From positions 62,001-126,000 of the forward strand of contig JBARKJ010000042.1 in NCBI GenBank assembly GCA_049801375.1: a stretch of DNA of 64,000 nt, written 5' to 3'. Position numbers and translations under genes: made by a program. This DNA is from JBARKJ01 sp049801375 (lineage in GTDB: Bacteria > Nitrospirota > JACRHJ01). Below the pieces are notes generated by a model. It ran no database searches. It was not told the origin of the DNA and was given only the letters and a program-made list of their open reading frames with translations. Below are positions 25,110 through 33,549 of this stretch, one piece after another (position 1 is the stretch's first letter; each line of letters opens with the position of its first letter).

Positions 25110-26378
25110 TTACGGTTTCGTGATTTTTACGCTTCCAATCTTCCTCTCATCCATCTCAAGCACTTCAAATTTCAATTCCTTGTATTTCAGGGTCTCGCCA
25201 GGGTGGGGCATCCTGCCGAAAAGCCCGAAGACGAAGCCTCCGATGGTGTTAAAGTCCTTTGACTGGATGTTTATCCCCGTCTCCTTGCTCACCTCATCGA
25301 GGTCGGCGGCGCCTGATACAACGAAGTTCTTCTCGTCGACTATCTGGACTTCGCTCTCCTCCCTGTCGAACTCGTCGTGTATGGAGCCGACTATTTCCTC
25401 CAGCAGGTCTTCGAGCGTTATAAGCCCGGCCGTGCCGCCGTACTCGTCTATGACGATGACCATCTGTATCTTCTGGTCCTGCATCTCCGTAAGGAGTTCC
25501 CGTACCCTCTTTGTCTCCGGGATGAAATAAGCCGGCCGGACCATTCTTTTTATTGTATCATTTTCATCCAGTTCGCCGCGGGATAATGCGATAACCAGAT
25601 CTTTTACATAAAGGACGCCCTGCACATCGTCCACGGATTCCTCGATTACCGGATAACGTGAATGCCCGTGCTCCGCCACGAGGGAAAGCGCTTCCGAGAC
25701 CTTCGCGTCGTTAGGGATAGAGATTATCTCCGTCCTCGGGCGCATGGCCTCAAGGGCAAGGGTATCGCCGAACTCGAATACCTTGTGGAGCATTGCCTTT
25801 TCCTCCACGTCCAGCGCGCCCTCCTCCTGCCCTATGGATATTATAGCCTTTATCTCGTCCTCGGTCACGAAAGGCGATTTCTCCACCTTTCCGCCCAACA
25901 GCCTGATAATCACATTGGTAACGCTGGTAAAAACCCAGACGATTGGATGCATCAGGGTTATGACAAATTCCATCGGCCTGGCAACCATAAGCGCCACCCG
26001 CGAGGCGTTGGAGGCGGCAAATGTCTTTGGAGTTATCTCGCCGAACATGACGATGAAGACCGTCATTACGACCGAGGCGATCACCGTTACTGGCCGGTAT
26101 GCCGGGAAAAGAGATATGGCGAGCGCGGTGCCCAGGGAGGATGCCAGGATTATAAAGAAGTTTTCCGTAAGGAGTATGGTGCCGAAAAGCCTGCCGTGCT
26201 CCTCCCTTATCCTCTGGACCGATTTGGCGTTCGGGTTCCCTTTCTCCACCATGCTTCTTATCCGAAGACGGTTGACTGAGATCAACGCCGCCTCGGAGCT
26301 GGAGAAAAAGGCCACGAACAAAACGCATATTACGATGATTATAATGCTCAGAACGGGGGGGATTGCCAGCGATTCCAT
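25110..26378 (-). CDS. CNNM/CorC-type membrane protein (DUF21-CBS-CorC_HlyC)
   Basis: 422 residues. Four hydrophobic segments form an N-terminal DUF21 transmembrane domain (to about 180), then a CBS pair (about 200-330, with MRPRTEIISIPND and VIDEYGGTAGLITLEDLLEE), and a C-terminal CorC_HlyC domain. Family members take part in Mg2+/Co2+ export or resistance; the hemolysin name is historical. RBS AGAGGAG precedes the ATG. A leader with a terminator hairpin lies in the 75 bp upstream. Confidence 0.93.
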   Translation of the reverse strand: MESLAIPPVLSIIIIVICVLFVAFFSSSEAALISVNRLRIRSMVEKGNPNAKSVQRIREEHGRLFGTILLTENFFIILASSLGTALAISLFPAYRPVTVIASVVMTVFIVMFGEITPKTFAASNASRVALMVARPMEFVITLMHPIVWVFTSVTNVIIRLLGGKVEKSPFVTEDEIKAIISIGQEEGALDVEEKAMLHKVFEFGDTLALEAMRPRTEIISIPNDAKVSEALSLVAEHGHSRYPVIEESVDDVQGVLYVKDLVIALSRGELDENDTIKRMVRPAYFIPETKRVRELLTEMQDQKIQMVIVIDEYGGTAGLITLEDLLEEIVGSIHDEFDREESEVQIVDEKNFVVSGAADLDEVSKETGINIQSKDFNTIGGFVFGLFGRMPHPGETLKYKELKFEVLEMDERKIGSVKITKP

Positions 26379-26399
26379 TTACTCCTCTTGCCATTTTCC

Positions 26400-26433
26400 A
26401 AAAAAACGAAGGGGCGCAAGAATCTTACGCCCC
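26400..26433 (-). terminator. Terminator-like hairpin in the corC leader
   Basis: Stem GGGGCG/CGCCCC (26411-26416 with 26428-26433), extended by TAAGA/TCTTG pairing, then TTCGTTTTTTT on the minus strand. It lies between the promoter and the start codon of the CorC-type gene, so it may act as an attenuator. Confidence 0.6.
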
Positions 26434-26454
26434 ATCCCTTGCTGCGATTTTAAA

Positions 26455-26463
26455 ATTATAGCA
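26455..26463 (-). promoter_or_regulatory. Extended -10 promoter for the corC-type gene
   Basis: TGCTATAAT on the minus strand; the -35 (TTAAAA) is weak. Transcription would start near 26448 and pass through the terminator-like hairpin. Confidence 0.5.
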
Positions 26464-26506
26464 TAACAACATAATTTTTTTAATAAAAAAATACTTTCGG
26501 CATATC

Positions 26507-26539
26507 TTTTTGCATATTTCCAGATGAAATATGCAAAAA
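26507..26539. promoter_or_regulatory. Perfect 14-bp inverted repeat between corC and the H-NOX-like gene
   Basis: TTTTTGCATATTTC and GAAATATGCAAAAA surround a 5-nt centre. It sits in the AT-rich divergent control region, 28 bp upstream of the plus-strand -35 box. An operator for a dimeric regulator is the likeliest reading. Confidence 0.55.
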
Positions 26540-26566
26540 TAAATAAAACTAATATTTTTATTTTAT

Positions 26567-26595
26567 TTGACAAAATATTAAATGTACTATATTAA
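26567..26595 (+). promoter_or_regulatory. Promoter for the H-NOX-like gene
   Basis: A consensus TTGACA (26567-26572) and TATTAA (26590-26595), 17 nt apart, about 50 bp before the start codon. Confidence 0.65.
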
Positions 26596-26646
26596 TTTAT
26601 TAATCCATTTTAATCTTAGAGAAAACCATCATGAGAAAGGAGCGAG

Positions 26647-27228
26647 ATGAAGGAATTAGTCGGAGGGATGCTGAATGGGATGAAGGACGTGCTGGCTGCG
26701 AAAGCCGGTGAGGGCTCATTGGAGAAAATTTTAATGCATTCCGGTATAACCGATTTTTCGGTCCTCGATTCGCCCGAAATCCCGGCAAAGGCACTATTGG
26801 AAGTACTGGAAAACCTTTGTAGAACGTTAAATATTCCACTTGGAGAGACCGCGGAAGTCTATGGCGAGCACTGGTTCAGGCATTATATCCCCAGGATTAC
26901 GCCCTATCTCGGGGCGGATATTAATAACTCCAGATCTTTTTTATTAAAATTAAACGAGATACACTCGCTGTCCCCGACCGACGGCAAGACCCTCCCGTTT
27001 TTTCATTATAACTGGAAGGATGAGAACACGCTGATGCTGAGCTGCATCGGCTTCGACGAATGGGAAGACCTGCCCTACTACCTCTTTAAGGGCATGGTCA
27101 GCGGAGTGGCGAAATTCTATAACGAAGACCTGCGGATATTCACGGGCCCTTCAAATGACTTCATCATAATTTTCCCGGAATGCGAAATCAAAAGAAGGAA
27201 AGTCCGACAAGCAGGAAGCTCGAATTAA
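26647..27228 (+). CDS. H-NOX-like (heme NO-binding family) protein
   Basis: 193 residues, the usual length of a stand-alone H-NOX. The N-terminal pattern MLNGMKDVLAAKAG..LEKILMHSGI, the EHWFRHYIPRI segment and LLKLNEIHSLSP match the family; His106 is at the place of the heme ligand. The YxSxR motif that holds the heme propionates is missing: the aligned place reads CIGFD (133-137). Heme binding is therefore uncertain. RBS AAAGGAG. It has its own consensus promoter and is divergent from the corC-type gene. The last 41 bp overlap the pagL gene tail to tail. Codons are more AT-rich than in the neighbours at the start. Confidence 0.65.
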   Translation: MKELVGGMLNGMKDVLAAKAGEGSLEKILMHSGITDFSVLDSPEIPAKALLEVLENLCRTLNIPLGETAEVYGEHWFRHYIPRITPYLGADINNSRSFLLKLNEIHSLSPTDGKTLPFFHYNWKDENTLMLSCIGFDEWEDLPYYLFKGMVSGVAKFYNEDLRIFTGPSNDFIIIFPECEIKRRKVRQAGSSN

Positions 27229-27781
27229 TGCTCGAGTTGGGGGCTTTTATATGGGCGTTGGAGATGTGCCTATAGCGGTACTGGATGTTTATGGCCCGCT
27301 TATCGTCCAGGAAATACTGCACTCCGAGCCCGGTCTGGATTATGAAATTGAAATCCGTCCCCTGCACCTGGTGCCCTATCGGCTCGTAAATCGCCCCAAA
27401 GCCAAACGTCGAATAGGGCGACCACCTGCTTTGAAGAGCTGTGAAGTTGTACTTGAAACCGGCAAACGAAAGCCCTGCCTCAACCTTTCCGTTCGGGTGC
27501 GTTATCACCCCCACTACTGGCTCCGCCTGGTACTGGACCAGGCCCCGGAAAAATGAAGTCCCCATTTCTTTTTTTGTCAGGAGAATAGATAACGACGGCA
27601 TGAATACCGCGTCCTCTATGCACGGCTGGACGGCGTGGTGGTCCATAGCCCAGCCATACCCGGCTAAAAAGCCGATTTCATAGGGGCTTTTGAGGAAGAT
27701 GTCTTTAGAATCCAGGTCCGCGGCGAAGGCGGGAGTCGCCGTAATGGCAAAAAGAAGTGCGACTAAAAAAAATTTTCGCAT
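27188..27781 (-). CDS. PagL-type lipid A 3-O-deacylase (acyloxyacyl hydrolase family)
   Basis: About 197 residues: signal peptide (MRKFFLVALLFAITATPAFA), then alternating strands of an eight-stranded outer-membrane barrel ending in an aromatic residue. The catalytic motif YRYRHISNAH gives the His-Ser pair of PagL. PagL removes the 3-acyl chain of lipid A, which lowers its inflammatory activity. The start is set at the ATG at 27781; a GTG five codons earlier overlaps a G-run and is less likely. It lies 20 bp downstream of the UDP-glucuronate decarboxylase gene. Confidence 0.82.
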   Translation of the reverse strand: MRKFFLVALLFAITATPAFAADLDSKDIFLKSPYEIGFLAGYGWAMDHHAVQPCIEDAVFMPSLSILLTKKEMGTSFFRGLVQYQAEPVVGVITHPNGKVEAGLSFAGFKYNFTALQSRWSPYSTFGFGAIYEPIGHQVQGTDFNFIIQTGLGVQYFLDDKRAINIQYRYRHISNAHIKAPNSSINSSFLLVGLSFF

Positions 27782-27801
27782 AAAGTGTTTAAACACCCCC
27801 C

Positions 27802-28737
27802 CTATACTCCCAATTTTTTCTTGAAATAATCGAGCGTCTTGAGTAAACCTTCTTCAAGCCCCACCTTCGGCTCCCAGCCAAGCAGTGCTTTTGCCTTGGT
27901 TATGTCCGGCTGGCGGACCTTCGGGTCGTCCTCCGGCAGAGGCTTGAATACAATTTTGCTCTTGGAGCCGGTAATTTTAACGATAGTCTCCGCCATCTGA
28001 AGCACGCTCATCTCCGCGGGGTTTCCGATATTTACCGGCGTGTCCACGTCCGAGAACAAAAGCCTTGTAATCCCATCGACTTCATCTGAAACGTAGCAGA
28101 AACTCCTGGTCTGAGAGCCGTCGCCGTAAACGGTAATATCTTCATTTTTAAGGGCCTGACACATGAAATTCGGCACCGCCCGGCCGTCCCGTATCCTCAT
28201 TCTTGGGCCATAGGTGTTGAATATCCGCACGATACGGGTTTTGACCCCGTGGTAACGGTGATACCCCATCGTCATGGCCTCGGAAAAACGCTTCGCCTCG
28301 TCGTAGACTCCCCTGGGACCGATGGGGTTCACGTTCCCCCAGTAGTCTTCGGTCTGCGGATGAATGAGAGGGTCTCCATAGACTTCGGAGGTGGAAGCGA
28401 TCAGGAATACCGCGCCCTTTTCCTTTGCCAGCCCCAGGGCCTTGTGCGTGCCCAGGGAACCGACCTTCAGCGTCTGGATGGGCAGTTCCAGGTAATCTAT
28501 CGGCGATGCCGGAGAAGCGAAATGCAGGATATAGTCCAGCGGACCATCCACGAACAGGTAATTCGTGACGTCGTATTTCATAAAGGTGAACCTGTCGCTC
28601 TTGATATGCGAGATATTCGCGACGTCGCCGGTGATCAAATTATCAACGCAGATTACCTCGTGCCCGTCCGCCAGAAACCGGTCAGCCAGGTGAGAGCCAA
28701 TGAAGCCCGCCCCGCCGGTAATTAGTATCCTTGCCAC
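27802..28737 (-). CDS. UDP-glucuronate decarboxylase (UDP-xylose synthase)
   Basis: 311 residues, extended SDR. Seen: GGAGFIGSHL, the STSEVYGDPLIHPQ segment with catalytic Thr/Ser, the YDEAKRFSEA Tyr-Lys pair, and RIFNTYGPRMRIRDGRAVPNF, which is typical for UXS. Converts UDP-glucuronate to UDP-xylose. It follows ugd by 20 bp, so the two consecutive steps are encoded together and supply pentose to LPS or capsule. Confidence 0.93.
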   Translation of the reverse strand: MARILITGGAGFIGSHLADRFLADGHEVICVDNLITGDVANISHIKSDRFTFMKYDVTNYLFVDGPLDYILHFASPASPIDYLELPIQTLKVGSLGTHKALGLAKEKGAVFLIASTSEVYGDPLIHPQTEDYWGNVNPIGPRGVYDEAKRFSEAMTMGYHRYHGVKTRIVRIFNTYGPRMRIRDGRAVPNFMCQALKNEDITVYGDGSQTRSFCYVSDEVDGITRLLFSDVDTPVNIGNPAEMSVLQMAETIVKITGSKSKIVFKPLPEDDPKVRQPDITKAKALLGWEPKVGLEEGLLKTLDYFKKKLGV

Positions 28738-28757
28738 TTTAGCCTCCTTTTAGCGTT

Positions 28758-30062
28758 TTAATGCCTGCCGACGCATGCGTATCTGAAACCTTCCGCCCTC
28801 ATCTTCGACGGCTCGTAGACATTCCTCAGGTCTATGACTATGGGGCTTTTCATGCTGTGCTTGAGCTTCTGCAGGTCCAGTATACGGAACTGGTTCCACT
28901 CGGTCATGAACACCAGGGCGTCCGCCCCCTCCGCGCACGAATAAGAGCCGTCGCAGTACGTGATATCAGGCAGGAATTTCTTCGCCTCTTCCATCGCCAC
29001 CGGGTCGTACGCGCGGACTGAGGCGCCTTCTTTTTGAAGGGCCTGTATTATGACCACGGAAGGCGCATCCCGCATGTCGTCGGTGTTCGGCTTGAACGAA
29101 AGCCCCAGCACCGCGATGGTTTTCCCTGCAAGGCTGCCGCCCAGAACGCCGCGTATTTTATCCACCATCTTCATCCGCTGTGCGTAGTTCACGTCCAGCA
29201 CCGCCTGAACTATCTTGAAATCATATCCGTGTTCCCTGGCTATCTGTACGATGGCCTGGGTATCTTTCGGAAAACAGGAGCCGCCGAAACCGGGGCCAGG
29301 ATGCAGGAACTTTGAGCCGATGCGGTTGTCCAGCCCCATGCCCACCGCCACCTTGTGCACATCCGCCCTCACCAGTTCGCAGATGTTGGCTATCTCGTTT
29401 ATGAAAGATATCTTGGTGGCAAGGAAGGCGTTGGAGGCGTATTTTATCATCTCGGCCGTCGCCACATTCGTCAGTACGAAAGGGGTCTCGATGAGGTAGA
29501 GCGGGCTGTACAGGTCCTTCATGATCGCCATCGCCTGGTCGGAGTCCGCGCCGATTACTACTCTGTTCGGGTGCATGAAGTCCTCTATCGCCGAACCCTC
29601 GCGAAGGAACTCCGGGTTTGATACGATATCGAAATCAACCTTCTCGCGCTGGCTCTGGCTGATTATGGCGCGTATTTTCTCTCCCGTCCCGACTGGGACC
29701 GTGCTCTTGGTAACTACCACCTTATAGCCGTTCATGTTCTGGGCGATGCTCTCGGCCACCTTTTCCACGTATGAGAGGTCCGCGGAGCCGTCATCCCTGG
29801 GCGGCGTCCCCACGGCGATGAAAACCACCAGCGCCTTCTGTACCGCCTCTGCCAGGTTGGAAGTGAATGAGATATGCCCCTCCTTCACGTTCTTCTTGAC
29901 CATCTCCTCAAGTCCCGGCTCGTATATCGGTATTATGCCCTGCTTCAGGTCGGCTATTTTCTTTTCGTCGTTATCGACGCAGGTTACCTTCAGTCCGAAT
30001 TCAGCAAAGCAGGCGCCCGTGACAAGCCCTACGTAGCCGGATCCAACGACACATATATTCAT
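28758..30062 (-). CDS. ugd: UDP-glucose 6-dehydrogenase
   Basis: 434 residues. Oxidises UDP-glucose to UDP-glucuronate in two NAD+-dependent steps. Seen: N-terminal VVGSGYVGLVTGACFAEFG, VTKSTVPVGTG, the catalytic Cys in PGFGGSCFPKDT and the C-terminal LGLSFKPNTDDMRDAPS. Length typical. RBS GGAGGG. A gap of 105 AT-rich bp separates it from rfbD, so it may start a separate transcript. Confidence 0.96.
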   Translation of the reverse strand: MNICVVGSGYVGLVTGACFAEFGLKVTCVDNDEKKIADLKQGIIPIYEPGLEEMVKKNVKEGHISFTSNLAEAVQKALVVFIAVGTPPRDDGSADLSYVEKVAESIAQNMNGYKVVVTKSTVPVGTGEKIRAIISQSQREKVDFDIVSNPEFLREGSAIEDFMHPNRVVIGADSDQAMAIMKDLYSPLYLIETPFVLTNVATAEMIKYASNAFLATKISFINEIANICELVRADVHKVAVGMGLDNRIGSKFLHPGPGFGGSCFPKDTQAIVQIAREHGYDFKIVQAVLDVNYAQRMKMVDKIRGVLGGSLAGKTIAVLGLSFKPNTDDMRDAPSVVIIQALQKEGASVRAYDPVAMEEAKKFLPDITYCDGSYSCAEGADALVFMTEWNQFRILDLQKLKHSMKSPIVIDLRNVYEPSKMRAEGFRYACVGRH

Positions 30063-30167
30063 CTATAAAGGGCCCTCCGATAAAAGAAATGGATATAATT
30101 AACCGCTGGTTCTTAGACAGAATAGCACAAATTAAAAAAATTTTATTTAATCCGCGTTTCTGAACTT

Positions 30168-31013
30168 TTAAACGTCTCTGTGTTTCAAATAATCTTTCAG
30201 GGCCTCTTCCCAATACCGGGGACGGTGTCCGGTGACATCTTCGTATTTCTTTTTGGAAATGACCGAATATGCCGGGCGAAGCGCCGGCCTTCCAAGTTCC
30301 GCTGTGGTAACAGGCTTCACCGTTATTCCCTCCACCCCGTGCAGCCTGAGTATCTCCTTCGCGTACTCAAACCATGAGCAGTGCCCGTTATTGGCGGCGT
30401 GGAAAATACCGGAGGCGTCCACCTCGACAAGTCTCGTCAGGGCATCCGCCAGGTCCACCGTATACGTCGGGTTGCCGACCTGGTCCGAAACGACAGACAG
30501 CTCGTCCTTCTTTCCTATCTGCGCTAGTATGGCCTCCACGAAATTGGGACCGTTCTTGCCAAAGAGCCAGGAAGTCCGCACTATCAACGCATCGGGGAGG
30601 ACTTTTAAAACTTCCTGTTCCCCTTTCAGCTTCGATTGTCCATAAACGTTCAGCGGCCCGACAGGGTCCGTCTCGACGTAAGGCTCTGTTTTTTTACCGT
30701 CGTACACATAGTCCGTGCTGACGTAGAGCATTTTGGCTTTCGCGCCCCAGCAGGCTTTCGCGACGTTCCTCGCGCCCTCGGCGTTCACATTAAATGCTTT
30801 ATCCGGTTCTTTTTCACAGCCGTCCACATTGGTGTACGCCGCGCAATGTATCACCCAGTCCGGCTGGATTTCGCCGACGGTCTTCAGTATATTCAACTCG
30901 TCCATTATGTCGAATTCCCGGCGGGTCACCCCTATTGCCTCGTGCCCCACCGAAAGCCTCCGGGCTAGATCGCTTCCCAGCATACCCGCCGCACCGGTCA
31001 CTATTATCTTCAT
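30168..31013 (-). CDS. rfbD: dTDP-4-dehydrorhamnose reductase
   Basis: 281 residues, SDR enzyme for the last step of dTDP-L-rhamnose synthesis. Seen: VTGAAGMLGSDLAR, VIHCAAYTNVDGCEKEPD, STDYVYDG and the YGQSKLKGE Tyr-Lys pair. The start at 31013, 7 bp after the rfbB stop, matches the family N-terminus; a longer reading to 31190 runs into rfbB. Part of rfbA-rfbC-rfbB-rfbD. Confidence 0.95.
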   Translation of the reverse strand: MKIIVTGAAGMLGSDLARRLSVGHEAIGVTRREFDIMDELNILKTVGEIQPDWVIHCAAYTNVDGCEKEPDKAFNVNAEGARNVAKACWGAKAKMLYVSTDYVYDGKKTEPYVETDPVGPLNVYGQSKLKGEQEVLKVLPDALIVRTSWLFGKNGPNFVEAILAQIGKKDELSVVSDQVGNPTYTVDLADALTRLVEVDASGIFHAANNGHCSWFEYAKEILRLHGVEGITVKPVTTAELGRPALRPAYSVISKKKYEDVTGHRPRYWEEALKDYLKHRDV

Positions 31014-31020
31014 CGGTATC

Positions 31021-32001
31021 CTATTGGTTTTTACCCACCAGGCGGCACCACTTCTGGTTATCCGTATACCATTTGATAGTGTCCGCGATGCCGTCTTCGA
31101 AAGAGACCTCCGGCTTCCAGCCGAGTTCGCGCTGGATTTTGGAAGAATCAATCGCGTACCGCCGGTCATGGCCCAGGCGGTCCGTAACATAGTTTATCAG
31201 GCTATCTGGTTTTTTAAGCTCCTTAAGTATAAGCCCCGTTATCTCTATATTCTTTCTCTCGTTGTTACCGCCGATGTTGTAAATCTCGCCGGACGCGCCC
31301 TTTCGCATCACCATGTCCACCGCTTTGCAGTGATCGGAGACGTGGAGCCAGTCCCGCACGTTCTGGCCGTCGCCGTACAGCGGGACTGGCTTGTCCTTCA
31401 GGGCGTTGTTGATAAAGAGAGGTATAAGTTTTTCCGGGAACTGGTAGGGGCCGTAATTGTTCGAGCAGCGTGTGACGGCGACCGGCAGGCCGAACGTATG
31501 CTGGTAGGCCAGCGCAAGCATGTCCGCTCCGGCCTTGCTCGCAGAATAAGGGCTGTTCGGGGAAAGCGGCGTGGTCTCCGTGAAATATCCTTCCGGCCCC
31601 AAAGAGCCGTAAACCTCGTCAGTAGATATCTGGACGAAGAATTCGAGGTTTAATTTCATGGCCCGATCGAGAAGCACCTGAGTCCCCACTACGTTCGTCA
31701 TCACGAAAACCGCCGGGTCCTCGATGCTCCTGTCCACATGAGACTCCGCGGCGAAATGGACCACCGCGTCCGCTCCCTCCATCGCTTCCGCGACAGCATG
31801 GGGATCGCATATACTGCCTTTTATAAACTTGTAACGCGGGTTTTTTTCCACGTCCCGCAGGTTCTCTAAGGTACCGGCATAAGTAAGGGCATCGAGGTTT
31901 ACAACTTCCGCCTCCGGATAATTATTTATTATGTACCGGACAAAGTTGGAGCCTATGAACCCGCACCCTCCGGTGACCATTATTTTCCTGGGGGTCCGCA
32001 T
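31021..32001 (-). CDS. rfbB: dTDP-glucose 4,6-dehydratase
   Basis: 326 residues, extended SDR. Seen: GGCGFIGSNFVRYI, HFAAESHVDRSI, STDEVYGSLG with catalytic Thr-Asp-Glu, YSASKAGADML and the NNYGPYQFPEKLIPL substrate loop. Second step in dTDP-L-rhamnose synthesis. It abuts the rfbC-like gene with no gap. Confidence 0.96.
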   Translation of the reverse strand: MRTPRKIMVTGGCGFIGSNFVRYIINNYPEAEVVNLDALTYAGTLENLRDVEKNPRYKFIKGSICDPHAVAEAMEGADAVVHFAAESHVDRSIEDPAVFVMTNVVGTQVLLDRAMKLNLEFFVQISTDEVYGSLGPEGYFTETTPLSPNSPYSASKAGADMLALAYQHTFGLPVAVTRCSNNYGPYQFPEKLIPLFINNALKDKPVPLYGDGQNVRDWLHVSDHCKAVDMVMRKGASGEIYNIGGNNERKNIEITGLILKELKKPDSLINYVTDRLGHDRRYAIDSSKIQRELGWKPEVSFEDGIADTIKWYTDNQKWCRLVGKNQ

Positions 32002-32457
32002 TTATCCGTCCTTCCTCGCCCAGTCATAGGGAATGTCGCTCTCGTGGGCAGGTTTTCGGAACTCATCCGGGCTGGCGGCGTTGTAGGGCTCGGTGGAGCA
32101 GTTCATCACCATAGCCTCGGTATCGCTTACGCACTTGAACCCGTGCCAGACGAAAGGCGGTATTTGAAGCATTATCTCGTTATGCTCTCCCAGGAAGAAT
32201 TCGTTGACCTCGCCCATCGTCGGCGAGCCCGCCCGGTCGTCGTACAATACTACTTTCATCATCCCTTTTATGCAGCAGAAGTTGTCCGTCTGCTTCTTAT
32301 GGTAATGCCATGCCTTCGTGACGCCGGGATACGCGGTGGTTACGTACACCTGGCCGAACTTTATGAACTCCGGGTCGTCCGCACGCAGGACCTCCATAAG
32401 CCGCCCGCGCTCGTCCGGGATTACTCTAAGCTTCTTTACCTTTGCGCCGTCGATCAT
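32002..32457 (-). CDS. dTDP-4-dehydrorhamnose 3,5-epimerase-like protein (short form)
   Basis: 151 residues, cupin fold. DERGRLMEVLRADD, the AWHYHKKQTDNF stretch with a likely catalytic His, and the metal-free cupin core IPPFVWHGFKCV are seen. It is about 30 residues shorter than standard RmlC. Its place between rfbA and rfbB supports the epimerase role, the third step in dTDP-rhamnose synthesis. A different sugar epimerase activity cannot be excluded. Confidence 0.85.
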   Translation of the reverse strand: MIDGAKVKKLRVIPDERGRLMEVLRADDPEFIKFGQVYVTTAYPGVTKAWHYHKKQTDNFCCIKGMMKVVLYDDRAGSPTMGEVNEFFLGEHNEIMLQIPPFVWHGFKCVSDTEAMVMNCSTEPYNAASPDEFRKPAHESDIPYDWARKDG

Positions 32458-32470
32458 TTACGATTCTCCT

Positions 32471-33535
32471 CTATAGTAATCCGACTTTGGAATTATCTCC
32501 CAGCATGAACCTGTATGCCGTGGGCTTCAGCGGAGACTTTCCCACTTCGACGTTCCTGCCCACCAAACTGTCCTCAATCCGCCTGTCCACTTCTTTGATT
32601 ACGCTCCCCTCGAGGACGATGCTGTGTTCTATCTCGGACGACAGCACCTGCACGTTCTTGTCTATCGAGGTGAAGGGGCCGATGAAAGAGTTTATGATTC
32701 GCGCTCCCTTGCCTATAATCGCCGGGCCGCGGACTACGCTATTGATCACCTCCGCACCGCTTTCCACCACGACTTTAAATTCTACCTTCGATGAGGTGTC
32801 GACATGGCCGTCCAGGCGGGTCGTCAGGTTGTCGAGCACCATGCGGTTCGCCTCCAGCATGTCCTCAAGTTTTCCTGTGTCTTTCCACCAGCCGTTGACC
32901 ATGTGCGGGTGCACGGCGTACCCCTGGTCTATGAGGTACTGGATCGCGTCTGTTATTTCCAGTTCCCCGCGCGCCGAAGGTTTTATGCTCTTCGCGGCTT
33001 TAAGGATATTGCTGTCGAACATATATACCCCGACCAGTGCCAGGTCGCTTTTAGGCTCCTGGGGCTTCTCCACCAGACGGACTACCTTTCCCTCTTTCAA
33101 TTCCGCGACGCCGAACTGGTTCGGGTTTGATACCTTAGCCAGGAGTATCTGCGCGTTCGGCTTGTCCCGCATGAACTCCCCGACAAGCTCCCTGATGCCC
33201 CCCAGAACGAGGTTGTCCCCAAGGTACATTACAAACGGGTCGTCTTTTAAATATTCCTCCGCGACCAGCACCGCATGGGCGAGCCCAAGCGGCTCCGGCT
33301 GCTCGATATAAGTGACCTTGACGCCGAATTCGGAGCCGTCCCCTACCGCCGCTTTTATCTCTTCCTTCGTATCCCCGACTACGATGCCAATGTCAGTGAT
33401 GCCTGCATCCCTTATAGACTCAATACCGTAGAACAGCACGGGCTTGTTCGCCACCGGCACGAGCTGTTTCGCGCTGGTATAGGTTATCGGTCGAAGCCTC
33501 GTGCCCTTGCCGCCGGAAAGTATCAGCCCCTTCAT
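32471..33535 (-). CDS. rfbA: Glucose-1-phosphate thymidylyltransferase, long form
   Basis: 354 residues: an N-terminal nucleotidyltransferase domain (ILSGGKGTRLRPITYTSAKQL, then MYLGDNLVLGG with the metal Asp) and a C-terminal left-handed beta-helix (about 245-330). The long form with the extra helix is the archaeal/StrD-like type, not the 290-residue enterobacterial RmlA. First step in dTDP-rhamnose synthesis. First gene of the rfb set, 14 bp after lptD. Confidence 0.93.
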   Translation of the reverse strand: MKGLILSGGKGTRLRPITYTSAKQLVPVANKPVLFYGIESIRDAGITDIGIVVGDTKEEIKAAVGDGSEFGVKVTYIEQPEPLGLAHAVLVAEEYLKDDPFVMYLGDNLVLGGIRELVGEFMRDKPNAQILLAKVSNPNQFGVAELKEGKVVRLVEKPQEPKSDLALVGVYMFDSNILKAAKSIKPSARGELEITDAIQYLIDQGYAVHPHMVNGWWKDTGKLEDMLEANRMVLDNLTTRLDGHVDTSSKVEFKVVVESGAEVINSVVRGPAIIGKGARIINSFIGPFTSIDKNVQVLSSEIEHSIVLEGSVIKEVDRRIEDSLVGRNVEVGKSPLKPTAYRFMLGDNSKVGLL

Positions 33536-33549
33536 AAGCGTCCTCCGTC

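Noticed and set aside
26379..26573. 64-codon frame on the minus strand upstream of the corC-type gene
   Set aside because: It runs through the AT-rich control region, promoter and terminator hairpin and resembles no protein.
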